Source of the DNA: Laccaria trichodermophora
Taxonomy: Eukaryota > Basidiomycota > Agaricomycetes > Agaricales > Hydnangiaceae
DNA: 64,000 nucleotides
Direction: 5' to 3'
NCBI GenBank assembly: GCA_018417955.1
Contig: JACTVC010000011.1
Location: 122,262 to 186,261 of the forward strand
In this document: piece by piece, positions 1 to 12,700 of the stretch
How positions within the stretch are numbered: the first letter of the stretch is position 1
How the letters are laid out: every line of letters begins with the position of its first letter
Notes under the pieces: generated by a model
Databases searched by the model: none
What the model was told of the DNA's origin: nothing
Seen by the model: the letters and a program-made list of their open reading frames with translations, nothing else
Position numbers and translations under genes: made by a program

Positions 1-326
1 GCTGCATTACTAGTAGTCGTCCTTTGGCGCACGTAAATATTCACAACAGAGGCTAGCAGAGGACATTGATGAGAACGGGTGTGCCCGTGCGGGTAGGCAC
101 TTCGCGTCGTGCGATCTTCAGCGAACATTTCCTATGGCATCGTGGTGGGTTTGAGTCAAGAGATTTGGCAAGCTACACAGCAATATCGACTATCTTGAGC
201 AGTCACCCCGTGTTCACAGTCCGAGTGGATTCCATTCCATTACCGAACATGACCGGTAGGTAATTTCAATGAATTGGTATTGAGACTTGTACATTAATCC
301 AAGGGTTATGATCACATGTGGTAGAT
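1..326. other. Left edge, no gene assigned
   Basis: No frame on either strand gives a recognisable protein. The stretch lies downstream of the thiolase stop codon, so it holds the 3' flank of that gene. A plus-strand reading over about 66-263 has no ATG of convincing context and no family resemblance. It could include the tail of a gene outside the window, but I cannot show that. Confidence 0.4.
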
Positions 327-1810
<1,484 letters not shown>

Positions 1811-1995
1811 GTCTTTATATTATCTGTCGGAGTTGATCTTACGATAGTGATATGCCAGGAATGGTACGACAATAAGCGAAACGCGACTCTGGTCCGTTGT
1901 AGAAGCGGATGAGCATTACTTGAGCAATTTGGAGTACTTATACCCCGTCCTCCATGATCCGAAAAGCTGTTTCATATGTTTATTACGTCGGGTAT

Positions 1996-2597
1996 TTAGA
2001 CATCAAGCACAGTTCCTACGGTCATGAACCACATCTCCATCCATCCCACCAACTTCATTTCTTCACTCCATCCCACCTGCGAAATCTCAGACAGCAGTTC
2101 ACTAACAGCAGCATCGGACTCGCAGGGATGAAGATACCAACACGGCGTTCCCAAGATGGGGTGCTCACCCTGCGAGAGAAGCGGGAATGATGCAGCAGGC
2201 AATGAGAGAGCAAAGGTGGTTGTTTCGCCATCGGGTTGGAACTTGAACAGAGGGGAACGAACGATATCGGTCAATGGTAAGGGCGCCCCAGCTGACGCAA
2301 GGATCAAAAGAGGATAGCTTGAGATGGAGATGAAAACGGACTTGAATCGTGGATTGTGAAATAGAAAGTTGGGACCCGGAAAGTGGGTGAGTAGACTACA
2401 TATTGCTGTACAGTAAGAATGTCATGATGGGCGGGTGATGCAGTGGCTGGGTCTTCGTCTCCGTCGTTTAGGGTATGAGAGGAACGATGTAATATGGATG
2501 TGCGAGACAAATAGGCATTTGACCAGGACCAATGTTTGTTCTGATGCTTCGCTGCATAACCCTTGCAAGCCGATTCAAACTGGGTCTGCAAGAACAT
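1996..2597 (-). CDS. ATG10: Autophagy E2-like enzyme Atg10
   Basis: Atg10 is the E2-like enzyme that transfers the ubiquitin-like Atg12 to Atg5. The diagnostic block HPILGTPCWYLHPCESD is present; its Cys in the HPC triplet is the expected thioester residue. It is preceded by the beta-strand stretch VPTFYFTIHDS-TGAPLPLTDI. One intron splits the latter (donor after HDS, gtccgt; acceptor tcag), restoring IHDSTGAPLPL. The protein begins MFLQTQFESACKGY, like the short N-terminal helix of the family. The rather divergent region after the start (residues 15-45) could contain a further small intron. It is divergent from the eS1 gene with 142 bp between start codons. Confidence 0.85.
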
Positions 2598-2739
2598 TGA
2601 TCGTGGGAAATATATTTACAGTTGTCGTTACAGTTTGTCACAATTAAGGTTTTCAGCCACTCCTCATGCCACTGCATAACACGACCAAAGCTCATAGCCC
2701 AAATCTTTGCTCGTCGTCGTCCTTGGATTCCAACTAACC

Positions 2740-3720
2740 ATGGCCGTAGGAAAGGTGCTGCTTTTTATTTTTCACAGTTTTACCCAATTCTTATGCTTTT
2801 CACAGAACAAGCGCCTCTCAAAAGGTAAGAAGGGTATCAAGAAAAAGGTCGTCGACCCCTTCTCGCGCAAAGGTATATATATACATCTCCACACTCATCT
2901 TCTGTCTTATTCATATCGTCAGATTGGTACGACATCAAGGCCCCATCCATCTTCGAGGTTCGCAATGTAGGGAAAACCCTCGCCAACCGCTCCCAGGGCT
3001 TGAGTAAGTCGTTCATCTCTCTCCGCCGACTCACTCAAATTCTGATTTCACTGTCAGAAAACGCCAACGACTCATTGAGGGGTCGTATCATTGAAGTCTC
3101 ATTAGCCGATCTCAACAAGGATGAGGAGCAGTCATTCCGCAAGATCAAGCTGCGCATTGATGAGATCCAAGGCAAGAACTGCCTCACAAACTTCCACGGC
3201 ATGGATTTCACTTCCGACAAACTTCGTTCCCTCGTCCGCAAGTGGCAAACACTCGTCGAGGCTCACGTAGATGTTAAAACCACCGACGGATACCTCCTCC
3301 GTCTCTTCGCCATCGGCTTCACAAAGAGGCGTCCATCTCAAGTAAGAAAGACAACGTACGCTCAGTCGAGTCAGGTTCGGGAGATTAGGAAGAAAATGTT
3401 TGAGATCATGACCCGTGAGGCGACGAACTGCGATTTGAAGGAGCTGGTTCAGAAGTTTGTGCCAGAGGCAATTGGTCGGGAGATTGAGAAGGCTGCCCGC
3501 AGCATTTACCCCCTGCAAAATGTTTATGTCCGCAAAGCTAAAATCCTCAAATCACCTAAATTCGACATGTCCAAACTGCTCGAACTCCACGGTGACTCAA
3601 CAGACGTACGTCCTTTCTCTTAAATTTTGTTTATCTGCTTGATCGTGACGCTTCTTACAGGAGACAGGCACACGAATTGCGAAAGACTTCAAGGAGCCCG
3701 AGATCCTCGAGTCGGTTTAA
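2740..3720 (+). CDS. RPS1: 40S ribosomal protein eS1 (S3a/S1)
   Basis: This is a small-subunit ribosomal protein near the mRNA exit. Splicing four introns (2755-2805, 2873-2922, 3004-3057, 3606-3660) gives 256 residues, the usual length. The product opens [19 protein letters not shown] and contains [25 protein letters not shown] and the long conserved central block, ending EPEILESV. The first intron follows the fifth codon, typical of fungal ribosomal protein genes. Start choice is firm because the first exon is only 15 nt and reads MAVGK. Confidence 0.97.
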
Positions 3721-4050
3721 GTTTTTCGTCGTAGTCACTCTCACTGTACGCCTATGCCATGTCTATGTAATGGGTAACATCACGATATGATCATTGCTTT
3801 TTCCGGCTTGATAAGCATTTTTCAATTTTTTTTTTTTTTTGGATTCTCGAGATTTACGTGCAACAAGTAGTCTAGTACTAAGACGCACGGGAAGCGTAAG
3901 GCTTCCCTTAGATGTGATTATGTCCGATGGGCCTCCATTTAAGTGGATATTAGTGACCGTTGTGTAGCTGTAAGGTATAGAGAAAGTCAATTTTTCAATT
4001 ATGTATTCAACTGATGGAACCTTGAAGTTCCTCCTTGTTCTGAACGACGA
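3721..4050. promoter_or_regulatory. Intergenic region with T15 tract upstream of APT1
   Basis: No gene is visible here. An uninterrupted run of 15 T lies at 3826-3840, about 210 bp before the adenine phosphoribosyltransferase start. Homopolymeric dA:dT tracts of this length are known to exclude nucleosomes at fungal promoters, so a promoter role is a reasonable inference. It also contains the 3' untranslated region of eS1. Confidence 0.4.
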
Positions 4051-4754
4051 ATGGCCGACGTAGACTTCATCAAAGAGCATCTGACCTCCCATCTTGATTT
4101 TCCAAAGAAGGTGGGCGGAGTGAGTTCCGCAGGATAGACAAACTCACATTTTGACCTCAGGGCATTGTCTTTCTCGACATCTTCCCCATACTAAGAAATC
4201 CGCTCGCTTTCGAGACTCTTATCACCCATCTTCTCCAGCACATCACATCCCACACAATCGGCCTCTCACCTACCAAGAAAGTCGATGTTGTTGTCGGCCT
4301 TGACGCTCGCGGTTTCCTAATCGGACCAATCCTTGCCCTGAGACTCGGAGCAGCGTTTGTCCCCGTCAGGAAGGCGGGAAAGCTGCCTGGCACCTGCATC
4401 AGCGCAAGCTACCAGAAGGAATATGGAGTCGTCAGTAGCCTGTCCTTCGGAATCCTTTTCGCAGATAACATTTCTCTTAGGATTCATTCGAAATGCAAGC
4501 CGATGCCATCAAACCAGGCCAAACTGTAGTGGTTGTCGACGATCTGCTGGCCACTGGTGCGTCCTCGAATTAGATGGGAGTTCTTTTCTCGCTCAATCCG
4601 CGGAACAGGGGGCTCTGCACATGCAGCCGGCGAGCTCGTCGCGAAACAGGGAGGGAAAACCCTCGAGTATCTGTTCATCATCGAACTCATGTTCCTCAAG
4701 GGTTCCGCCGCGCTTGATGCTCCAGTGTATTCTATTGTACAATCCGATGACTGA
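4051..4754 (+). CDS. APT1: Adenine phosphoribosyltransferase
   Basis: It salvages adenine with PRPP to AMP in the cytosol. Visible motifs are [14 protein letters not shown] after the first intron, [24 protein letters not shown], and the PRPP-binding loop [20 protein letters not shown], which is split by a short intron after LLATG. The C-terminus reads [12 protein letters not shown]. Start ATG at 4051 gives [11 protein letters not shown], matching the usual length of about 180 residues. The first intron begins gtgggc after FPKK and the second follows QKEYGV. Confidence 0.95.
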
Positions 4755-4764
4755 AGATAGACAA

Positions 4765-7700
4765 TTAGACCAACAGCCTCGTATTCAGAAGCGGATGTCC
4801 ATTAATGTACAATATCCGATTTGAATCCTTGACCTTTTCTCCCAACCGTTCTGGCAAATGTCCAGTATCTGCGTTCGCTGTCTCTTGCTCTCTGTACAGA
4901 GCCATCATGACCCGTGTAGAGTCATGATCCTCAGCAGAAGCTATTGCCTCCAACAGTATTACTCCAACTTTTCGAGGCAGTAGCACGATCGCTGAATCGG
5001 ATAGGTCGCCTGCCACTTCCAATTCATCGATGTTGGCTGTGGGGTTGATGGGAACATCTTCATCGCTGATGACAAGAATCCCCGCAGCAGATGCATCTCG
5101 GGCTTGTATCAGCTTTTCCAAGAAAGTGCAGCCACCCCTCTCCACAACCATGACGTAGTCAGGGTATGAGTGGTCGTACGGGCTGCATCCGTAGTTGTTG
5201 TTGGGCTCACGGAAGACAGGCAATCCTTCCCCGTGGCTAATTCGCGGCAGGTTGTCTTCGGAACCCAGCGCTGCAGGTGTCAAGTCGGCCCCGAATAAAC
5301 CAGCATATCCCGTCGTCAAGATGTTGAGCTCCGAGGGTTCAAGCAGGCCTGTTTGTATGGAGAAGGTTGGGTCCATGCTCGTAAAAAAGTGGAGAGACAG
5401 CTCTGGCTGACGGCGCCGCAGATCCGTTTGGGCGATTTTGGCATCTTCGCCCACACGATGAAAGATAGACGAATCGTTGATATAGACTGTATGCCCACTT
5501 CGCACAGCGTAATGCCCCACTGATGAAATGATAAAAATGGGGGACACGTCCAAGGCCACGAATTTCTTACATTTTCTAATATCGTAACCGTTGCCATCCA
5601 AACGGCGGACGATTTGAGTCCGAATGCCTGTCACATTGTGTATGATATATCCGTCAGGTAAGACACCCACTTTCAGAAGACTTGGACTCAAATCTTCTGG
5701 GACTATTTTCCCATCCGCAGCCAATATAAATTCATAAGACTAAACTCATCTCAGAAACGATCAGCACAAAAAAATATGCGACATACATATAGTTCCGGTT
5801 TTGGTTTTTCGCACCAGCCATAGGGAGACCAGTATGCTTTATCCACCTCGCTGGCTATATTGCCAACGAGGTGTCTCGCGTAATCAACCTCAGGCCGCGC
5901 TCGGATGCCTTGGACAAGGCCAGACGTTTTCTTATAATTATCATAAACAGTGATAAAAGGCATGTATGCTGGGCATTGATGTGCGTCAATCGTACGCAAT
6001 TTTTTTCGAGCTGGAGACGGTGGTTTCATTTGATTTCGATTCAAGGTGAGGATGTGCCCTTCCGTTGTGAACACATAGTTGGAGTCGTCACTATGGAGCG
6101 GGTTTTCTTCATCGAATAGCAAATAGAGGTACTTCAAAAATAATTGGCAGCCATAGATTTCCTGGAAAAGCCGGGACACACCTTTAAGGTTTCTGAAAGC
6201 ATAAAAGACTCCATGCGGTCATCGCGTTTGTTTGTTCTGAGATCTTGAATTCCGCTGAGCCCACAGTCAACTTTGGATCGGGTAGTAAGATCAAACAACA
6301 CGCGTTCCCCAACGTCGAGGTAGAAAGGATCACGAGTGGCCTGGATTCCTCTGTCAGGAGAGGTCGATACTACAAAATTAAGCACATACTCTGTAAAGGT
6401 ACCATGTGGACTCAATAAATTCTGTGAGGTCAATCAGAACCTGATTTAATACGGGTGAGAGAGGCATACCGGGTCGTAGTGGATACTGATGCGAAGTTGC
6501 GACCTTGTAGTTTGTGTCATAGACTTCGGGTAAGCCTGAATGTTGCCTCCATAAATTATAATCTTCAGAGCAAACGTCAATAAAATGTGCCCGACAAAAA
6601 AAATATGATTTACAAATTAGATGCAACTTGATTGCATTCTGAACATCTCCGGCAAGCACCTGCAATCCTGGCCAGAAGGCGGAAAGAGAATCGACTGTGT
6701 AATAGGCCGCATCTCCATTCTTCATGTTGACCGTTCTATACTAAATTGACCTAATTGATCAGCAAAACAATGTCCGCCAATAACAGGAAAATTTTACCCA
6801 ATACCCATCTGTCGCCCTTGAATATCGCATGATCGCAGCATATGCGTCTTCCCATACATCCAAAAACTCGATTTCGCCTGCGAGCTGCATGGATATAACG
6901 CGACGTGAATAGAGAAAGTGGAGACATACCACTCATTATATACCACTTTAGCGCATATTCATAGAAAGAATCGATACCAGCCCCAATGCCAGTAACCTCG
7001 GGGGATGTCCATGCCTGCAGAGGTCCGTTCAGACAAAGAAGGAGAAAATCGTGAAGAGACTAGACCCCAGTCCAAGTGTTGATGGTATTCCCCACAAGCC
7101 CTATATCTGATTTTCGGTTCCAAATTCCAAAGAAAGCTTTCTGGGCAGCCTTTTCGAAGCGTTCGTCGCCCGTTAAACGACTCAAGGTAGCAAACTCCAG
7201 GATCAGCGATCCAGCACCAGCAGTACCTATCCCAAGAAACAGACGTTCAACGCAATGATTCCTAGCGTGAGGGAACGTCAACTTACATGTCTCAAGAGTC
7301 TCGCCCTTCACCAATCCATGCCGAAGGTTGATCTTCAACAACGACCTCATGTGAATATATTGTTGCAGTATAAATGAAATAACAGATACCCTAGCATACG
7401 GAAGCCCTGTTGGTGTCGAAAATGCAGGTAACAATCTCTTGCCAAGGTCGTGGGCAAGGGCAAGCAGTTCTCCGTTATACCAAGGTAGAAAAAAAGGCTG
7501 CCCCGTCTGATTCGCAAAAATATGTCCAGATAGAAGTCCGCCGAGAACACGAATAGTCGTTTCAAAGACTTGAGGCTTGGTGTCAACGTCGAATGAGACC
7601 CATTGGATAACATTCTTGACCGCCATTTCAAAACCCTGACGGTCATCCAGAACTACGAACGTGTCCAAAACGTCAATGAGGGTCATAGAGAAATTTCCCG

Positions 7701-8195
7701 CAACGTCATTCGTGCCAATATTCGCACTTGTGTGGCCTATCAGCAAAAGTACAGTCAAGATATTGGCTTTCACTCACGGGTTGTACCAATCCGGACCCTG
7801 ACCTGAACATGATAGCGGGGTCAACTTGAAGGAGGGTAAGCGTCGTGTTCTCGAGAGTGATTCACACCCAACAAACCTCGTCCAATGGAAATGCTGAAAT
7901 GTAATTGTCAGTAGCAATACGACCTGAGTGTGAGGAATTAAACTGACCAAAGGTCATGTAATTGTCAAATCCATGGTACCAAAGTTCCCTTGTCCTCTCC
8001 CTGAAATGACATAAATGCCTAGTTTGATTACAAGGCGGCAGTGAATGTGTACCGTGCGGCGATCTTCCGTTGTGTTGTCCAACCAGTGCCAACAAGGGAA
8101 TTTGACGCGTCTGCTGGGCGAAAGAGGCGAGAGCCATTAAGAACGAAGGTGAATGCAGCGACAAAGCATTCTGGCCAGTATCTTGCCCACTTCAT
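4765..8195 (-). CDS. EDEM-like GH47 alpha-mannosidase with PA domain (ERAD)
   Basis: It is predicted to act on N-glycans of misfolded glycoproteins in the ER. The chosen start gives a signal peptide: MKWARYWPECF followed by a hydrophobic stretch. Exons then read RERTRELWYHGFDNYM, FPLDE-LTPLSCSGQG, NDVAGNFSMTLIDVLDT, GGLLSGHIFA, PWYNGELLALAHDLG, GAGSLILEFATLSRLTGD, VTGIGAGIDSFYEYALKWYI, and ESFMLSETLK-YLYLLFD, all GH47/EDEM hallmarks. The last 300 residues contain a protease-associated domain (MVVERGGCTFLEKLIQARDA), the arrangement of metazoan EDEM3. There are ten or more introns, several supported only by frame continuity. No HDEL-type retention signal is seen at the C-terminus. It is convergent with APT1 with only 10 bp between stop codons and divergent from the p27-type gene by 91 bp. 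Confidence 0.9.
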
Positions 8196-8286
8196 GAGAC
8201 AATGGGCGAAGGTAACTAGCAAGTTCAAAAGTATCGTCGTGGCATTCAGAGTAAGTCATGTGACGGCCCTTGCTTTGCTTTCTACC

Positions 8287-9506
8287 ATGACATCCATTGC
8301 CGATGTTTCCTCTATACTGGGCGAATACATGCTCAAAGGATGGGTATTTATTCATTTTTTTCTACCTATTTCCATCTCTTTACAGCGTTCTTCAGTAGGT
8401 CTTGACAGACCAGTCTTGCCCCACCCCGGGTTGTTCAGTCCCCATCATGCGGTCTCCTCGAGGAATATTCCCAGTCATCAAATTTTGTGCAAACTGTCAA
8501 GGGGTTCCGAAAATTTCAACATCAACAGCTATCCCACAACTTGCAGACACCAATGATCCCGCCAACTTGTCTCGTAGCACCTCATCGGCCTCGCATCTGT
8601 CACGCTCTTCGACACCCCCGACAGAGATTTCTGAGGAGTTTGTCCCTCAGATCTTCTCTCCGCCACCCGAGACGGAAGAAACCAGACGTCGCCGAGAGCA
8701 ATCTGATCGTGCCTCGTCCGAGATTGGAAACCGTCTTCTGAAAGGTTGGGCAATGCTGGGAGAGGAATGTCCCAACTCTACGTGCATCGGCGTGCCCCTT
8801 GTACGTCCACCAAAAGCTGGCGGCGAAAAAGATCCTAGAAAGGTTTATATAGAACATCTTATTTTGAGCCTCATTTCATTGAACTTTGACCTAGGAATGT
8901 GTCATCTGTGGAAATGTCTATATCACCGATGTGGATTACGCGGGCAGAGAATCAATGATTTTAACTGGAAACGACACGTCTTTACATGTCAATCAAGCAG
9001 CTGCACATAGTCCCTACTCAGCCCCATCGAAAGCTGCAATCGTGGGTTTCCGTCTGATTGAGATGGGGATCACTCTAACGCTCACGCATAGGCATTGACT
9101 TCAAATGAAAGTGACCAACAACCCAGCAGAGAAGTGAGTCGTTGTATTTAACACGCAACTTCGCTTTTTGACGATTCGGGTAGCCGATTCAATTCTCGAC
9201 AAGCCAAACTCTCGAACCTGTGGCAAGTTCACGACTTTCCACATACGTTATCACCGTCCATCTTACCGATATGTTGAATAGACATCAGCACCATCTGCAT
9301 CGCTCGCATTAGATGAATCTTCTCAAGCACTGCAAGCAACGTTGCAATCATTGTCTTTGCGCTTACGATTCCTCACCTCGGCGCATCCTGGCCTAGATGT
9401 TGCATCCATTGGATCGACGGCTGATGCAATCAGCAAAGTCACACAAGCCTTAACGCATGTCAAACAGTTGCAGTGGAGTGAAAGGGAGGCAATCGGTTTT
9501 GCGTGA
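8287..9506 (+). CDS. Double Autoantigen-p27 (SSSCA1/ZNRD2-type) zinc-ribbon protein
   Basis: Exon 1 reads MTSIADVSSILGEYMLKGW and, after an intron ending cagtag, continues VLTDQSCPTPGCSVPIMRSP with FCANCQ: a complete p27-type CxxxxC...CxxC zinc ribbon. A second copy follows, RLLKGWAMLGEECPNSTC, GVPLVRPP, then ECVICG after an intron. The two units are joined by a Ser/Thr/Pro-rich linker with many acidic residues. The C-terminal exon after 9280 is helical (SASLALDESSQALQATL) and ends REAIGFA. The family is small and poorly characterised in fungi; human ZNRD2 carries one unit. Start is the first ATG before the conserved helix. Exon joins near 9020-9280 are by frame only. Confidence 0.8.
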
Positions 9507-9666
9507 TAGACTTGTAGATCGATCTTTGCGTTATGTCAACTCAAGAGAGAAAGATATTCCACTTAAATCCATAAGCTCTGGAGTGGTACTAGTGGTGCCG
9601 CATGTTACTTTGAGCAAAATTCATTTTGGACAGAGAGGCATGGATTCCTCGTGTCGTACGTTGACG

Positions 9667-9678
9667 TATAAATATATA
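9667..9678 (+). promoter_or_regulatory. TATA-like element
   Basis: The stretch tataaatatata lies 47-58 bp before the ATG at 9725, a plausible core promoter position for the hypothetical gene that follows. Confidence 0.45.
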
Positions 9679-9724
9679 CTGCTCCACCTTGTACGCGCAC
9701 TCTCCCAACTTGCCCCCATTGATT

Positions 9725-11297
9725 ATGCCGAAATTCAACATCTTCAAAGCATTCAACTCCAACGGCGGTTCCAGTCGCAACGGCGTAGAGGCGAAGGGAA
9801 AACTCCGAAAACATCCCAGCAAGGCACACTCCACACCTAAAGCCCTCCAGTCAAGTGAAGCAGGGTATCTTGGACCTAGACGTCAATCTCCGAGAGCGAT
9901 CGATAAAGAAGTTCGTACATTACACTTGTCCTCTGACGAATGCCATGAACATCGCGTACAGAACGGTTTACCGATTGAGACAGCAGATCCATACTTACAA
10001 CGCCACGAAATATACCCTGAATTTCCAAATAACGATCCGTACGGCAGCACTTGGAGACTCCATGACAGTCTGGGAAGCTCATACCAAATTCCTCCTGAGG
10101 AATCATGGAACCCGATCCCGTCTGTCCACAGGCAGTCCACACAAATGACCGAAGCCTACGATCGCTCACCAGTATCAATGACCGATGAAGAGAAATGGCT
10201 CCAGAACTCACATGAAGGCCAAGTTGGCAGTCAACTTGATGAAAATCAAATTAGACGTGAAAAGGTTTCGGCGCTGCTGACGCCCGCGGCTACTAGCGTC
10301 GACGCGCGACCTCGGTATAGCCAAGAAACCCGTCGCTCGGACAAAACGGGTTCGCACGAAGGAAAATTGCAGGTCAGACGTGTTTAGCATCGTATCGACG
10401 GCATTTGAATCTCCTTCTAGACATCTTTGCCGATTATGGATCCGTCCAGCGTCGACGCGCGACCCCGGTATAGCCAAGAGACCCGTCGCTCGGACAAAAT
10501 GGGTGCCCACGAAGGAAAATTGCAGGTCAGACGTGTTTAACATCGTATCGACCGCATTTGAATCTCCTTTCAGACATCTTTGCCGATTATGGATCCGTCC
10601 AGACGCACAGACGGACCCCTGTGGAATAATGACTACTCCGGAACCATCGAAGTAATTGCCGTTGCTATAACGGCAGTATCTTGTACTTACCTTTCCAAAG
10701 CCAGCGATTTACGAACGTGAATCCTACGACGGCGGTGAATCGGAACCAGACGTATACCAGTATATCGTTCCAGTTGGTGTTGATGTCATTTTCCAAGACG
10801 AAGCCGGAAATGAGATTGCAAGGTATGTGCTTCCAAACGATGTAGAACGAATCATGTTTGATATCTGGATATAGGGTTGGGAATTCAAAACCCATTAAGA
10901 GAAATGCACATGATAAACCCCGTAATCATGCCCCCATCGTTGTCGTGGATGAACTTGGGAATGAACTTTATCGGTATGAAATTCCCGAATGATCATCCTG
11001 CAGAGTATTCCTTCTTACCCTCCGGCGAGGTCAAAGCCGGTGGATTGGTATGGCTCTTCGGATCGATTAACAAGAGATGGACACCTTGGTCACAATAGCA
11101 GGTTTGTGATTCCAGCTGAATTGAAACAAGTAGCTAAGCTATCAGAAGACAACTTGGTCCTAATGGCTCAGTTCCTTTGCCGTAAGTGAGCCGTTAATGC
11201 TGCACAAATGGATGCATACTTACCGCTTACAGAAGGGGGCGCGGTGTGTCAAACTCGCCAGCGAGCAACACGTCCTCCCAGTCAACAAGAACTATAA
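9725..11297 (+). CDS. Hypothetical protein with tandemly duplicated exon
   Basis: I do not recognise the family. The N-terminal exon (9725-10372, 216 codons) is polar and basic, opening MPKFNIFKAFNSNGGSS, with low-complexity Ser/Gln/Arg stretches and no membrane segment. Exon 2 (10421-10525, 35 codons) is a near copy of the end of exon 1, and intron 2 is a near copy of intron 1. Exon 3 is 10574-10651. Exon 4 (10701-10822) reads VYQYIVPVGVDVIFQDEAGN and exon 5 has the similar VVVDELGNELYR, suggesting two related beta units. After a very short intron at about 10973 (about 33 nt, uncertain) the frame continues to FVIPAELKQVAKLSED and closes at 11297. The 3' exons are less certain than the 5' ones. 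Confidence 0.6.
10295..10600 (+). repeat. 153-bp tandem duplication spanning exon end, intron and exon start
   Basis: Two direct copies, 10295-10447 and 10448-10600, differ at roughly nine positions by eye. Each contains 78 nt of exon (SVDARPRYSQETRRSDK), a 48-nt intron (10373-10420 and 10526-10573) and 27 nt of the next exon (TSLPIMDPS). Because the exonic part is 105 nt, the duplication adds 35 residues without shifting the frame, and both introns keep gtcaga donors and ag acceptors. Confidence 0.9.
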
Positions 11298-11492
11298 TAA
11301 TTGACAAGAAGGGTAATCAAATACCCATGTCAGTTTTTCCCCTCTGATGGACGACAATAACTGATTGGTTGCGCAGAAAAGCGACGAATGGAAGTCAGAT
11401 AGTCCCTCAAACATCTAAACCTCACCATGGTCATTACATGTGATGGTCGAAACTGTTGTCAAACATACCTGTATGCAGAAATACGTAGCTAT

Positions 11493-12616
11493 TTACCTCC
11501 GTTTCCGAGATCGTCCCCGGCCGCGACCTACCCCGCCGCCACCCCTCGATGACCCCTCGTGCCGCATACCTTCCGCTTTCCTAATATCGTCAGGGCCTAA
11601 CTGAAGGAAGCCACCTCTGTAATTTCCAACCCCCATCTTAAGGCCCCTCACCCGCGTCCGAGAGGAGGTAGACGGTGACGATGATCCGAAGGTCTTCTTG
11701 AGCGTAGGATGATAATTCCCAATATTTTTAGCCTAATATCCGTTGAGACCAGCTGCACAATCGCGAAAATTCATTTAGCGGATACCCACCTCCTCCAGTT
11801 CTTGTCTGGCCTTTTCTTGTCGTTTCTCAGAAATGCCCTCTCGAACTCGCTTCGATGCTTTATTCCGTTCGGCATCACGAACTAACTTTTCGCCCTTTCC
11901 GAATTTAGCTTTACCAGCGACTTCTAAAACCCGTCCTTCCAAGGCCTTCCGTCGCTTTGCGGGAGCAAGATCAAGATTTGGGTCTAGTGATCCAGAGAGA
12001 AGTTTTGTGTGAATGAGTTTGTGGAGAATGGCATCATTTTGAGCGTTTGTCCTTGGGAAAACTTAGAAAATATTGGTAGACTGAGGTATAAAATCCACTT
12101 CTCATCCTCCTTTTCGGCTTGGGTCTTGGTAGGGATTGCGGCATCTGAATGGTCTATACGCAGCTTGGAAACCTTGGACGACTGCAAAATAGTCAGAGCT
12201 GCTCGAAAAAACCGACAAAATTGATTTCCACCATAAAAGCCTTCTGTTGAGCTCTGAAGGCCGGATCATTTAGAGACTCTCTTGAAGAGGATGGGTCGGA
12301 AAAAACGATTGCAGGTTTCTGGGTTGAGGACGTGAGGTCCTCTTTGATCGCATGAGAATCTTGGGGGGCGTGTTATTAAACAGCATTCATGCAGAAAAGA
12401 AATAGTGCGATCACCATTTGCCTCGGTATCAAATTTATTGTCCTGGACAATGCCTCCCCATTCCTCCTCGTCATCTTCGATCGGTACCTTGAGGGAATGT
12501 TCATTTCTTTTGCGCTTTCTTGACGTGGTAGAAGTACTCGGTAGAGGGAACGATTCAAGAAACTGTTCTCCGTGAGTTTGCAACAGTTTAAGTAATTCTG
12601 AATGTTCGTTGCTCAT
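11493..12616 (-). CDS. FAF1: FAF1-like rRNA-processing / 40S assembly protein
   Basis: The spliced product opens MSNEHSELLKLLQTHGEQFL, then KRKRNE and an acidic DDEEEWGG segment, LNDPAFRAQQKAFM, SKLRIDHSDA, and a highly basic C-terminal half: AKRRKALEGRVLEVAGKAKFG, KRVREGISEKRQEKARQELEE, LKMGVGNYRGGFLQLG, ending in a Gly/Arg tail GRGRGRSRKRR. The layout matches the fungal Faf1/DUF4602 family needed for early pre-rRNA cleavage. The GGF/RGR tail is nucleolar in style. An ATG farther upstream in a longer open frame was set aside because it would overlap the divergent promoter at 12616-12701. The name is from motif memory and not from a search. Confidence 0.7.
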
Positions 12617-12700
12617 GTTCGAACTTCGTGGTTGAATTTCGAAATTTGTTTCCGTTGTGACAAAAGTAACGTGTAGTAATAATGTTTCCTGCCGTCTTCC

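Noticed and set aside
66..263. Plus-strand open frame at the left edge
   Set aside because: No ATG in good context, no family resemblance, and it sits in the 3' flank of the thiolase gene.
8028..8228. Longer signal-peptide start for the EDEM-like gene (ATG at 8228)
   Set aside because: The ATG at 8195 gives a compact signal peptide (MKWARYWPECF...). The upstream one adds a further hydrophobic stretch before a basic residue; it remains possible but less typical.
10208..10655. Open frames on both strands through the tandem duplication
   Set aside because: They read through the duplicated intron and are explained by the repeat; only the plus frame with both introns removed connects to flanking exons.
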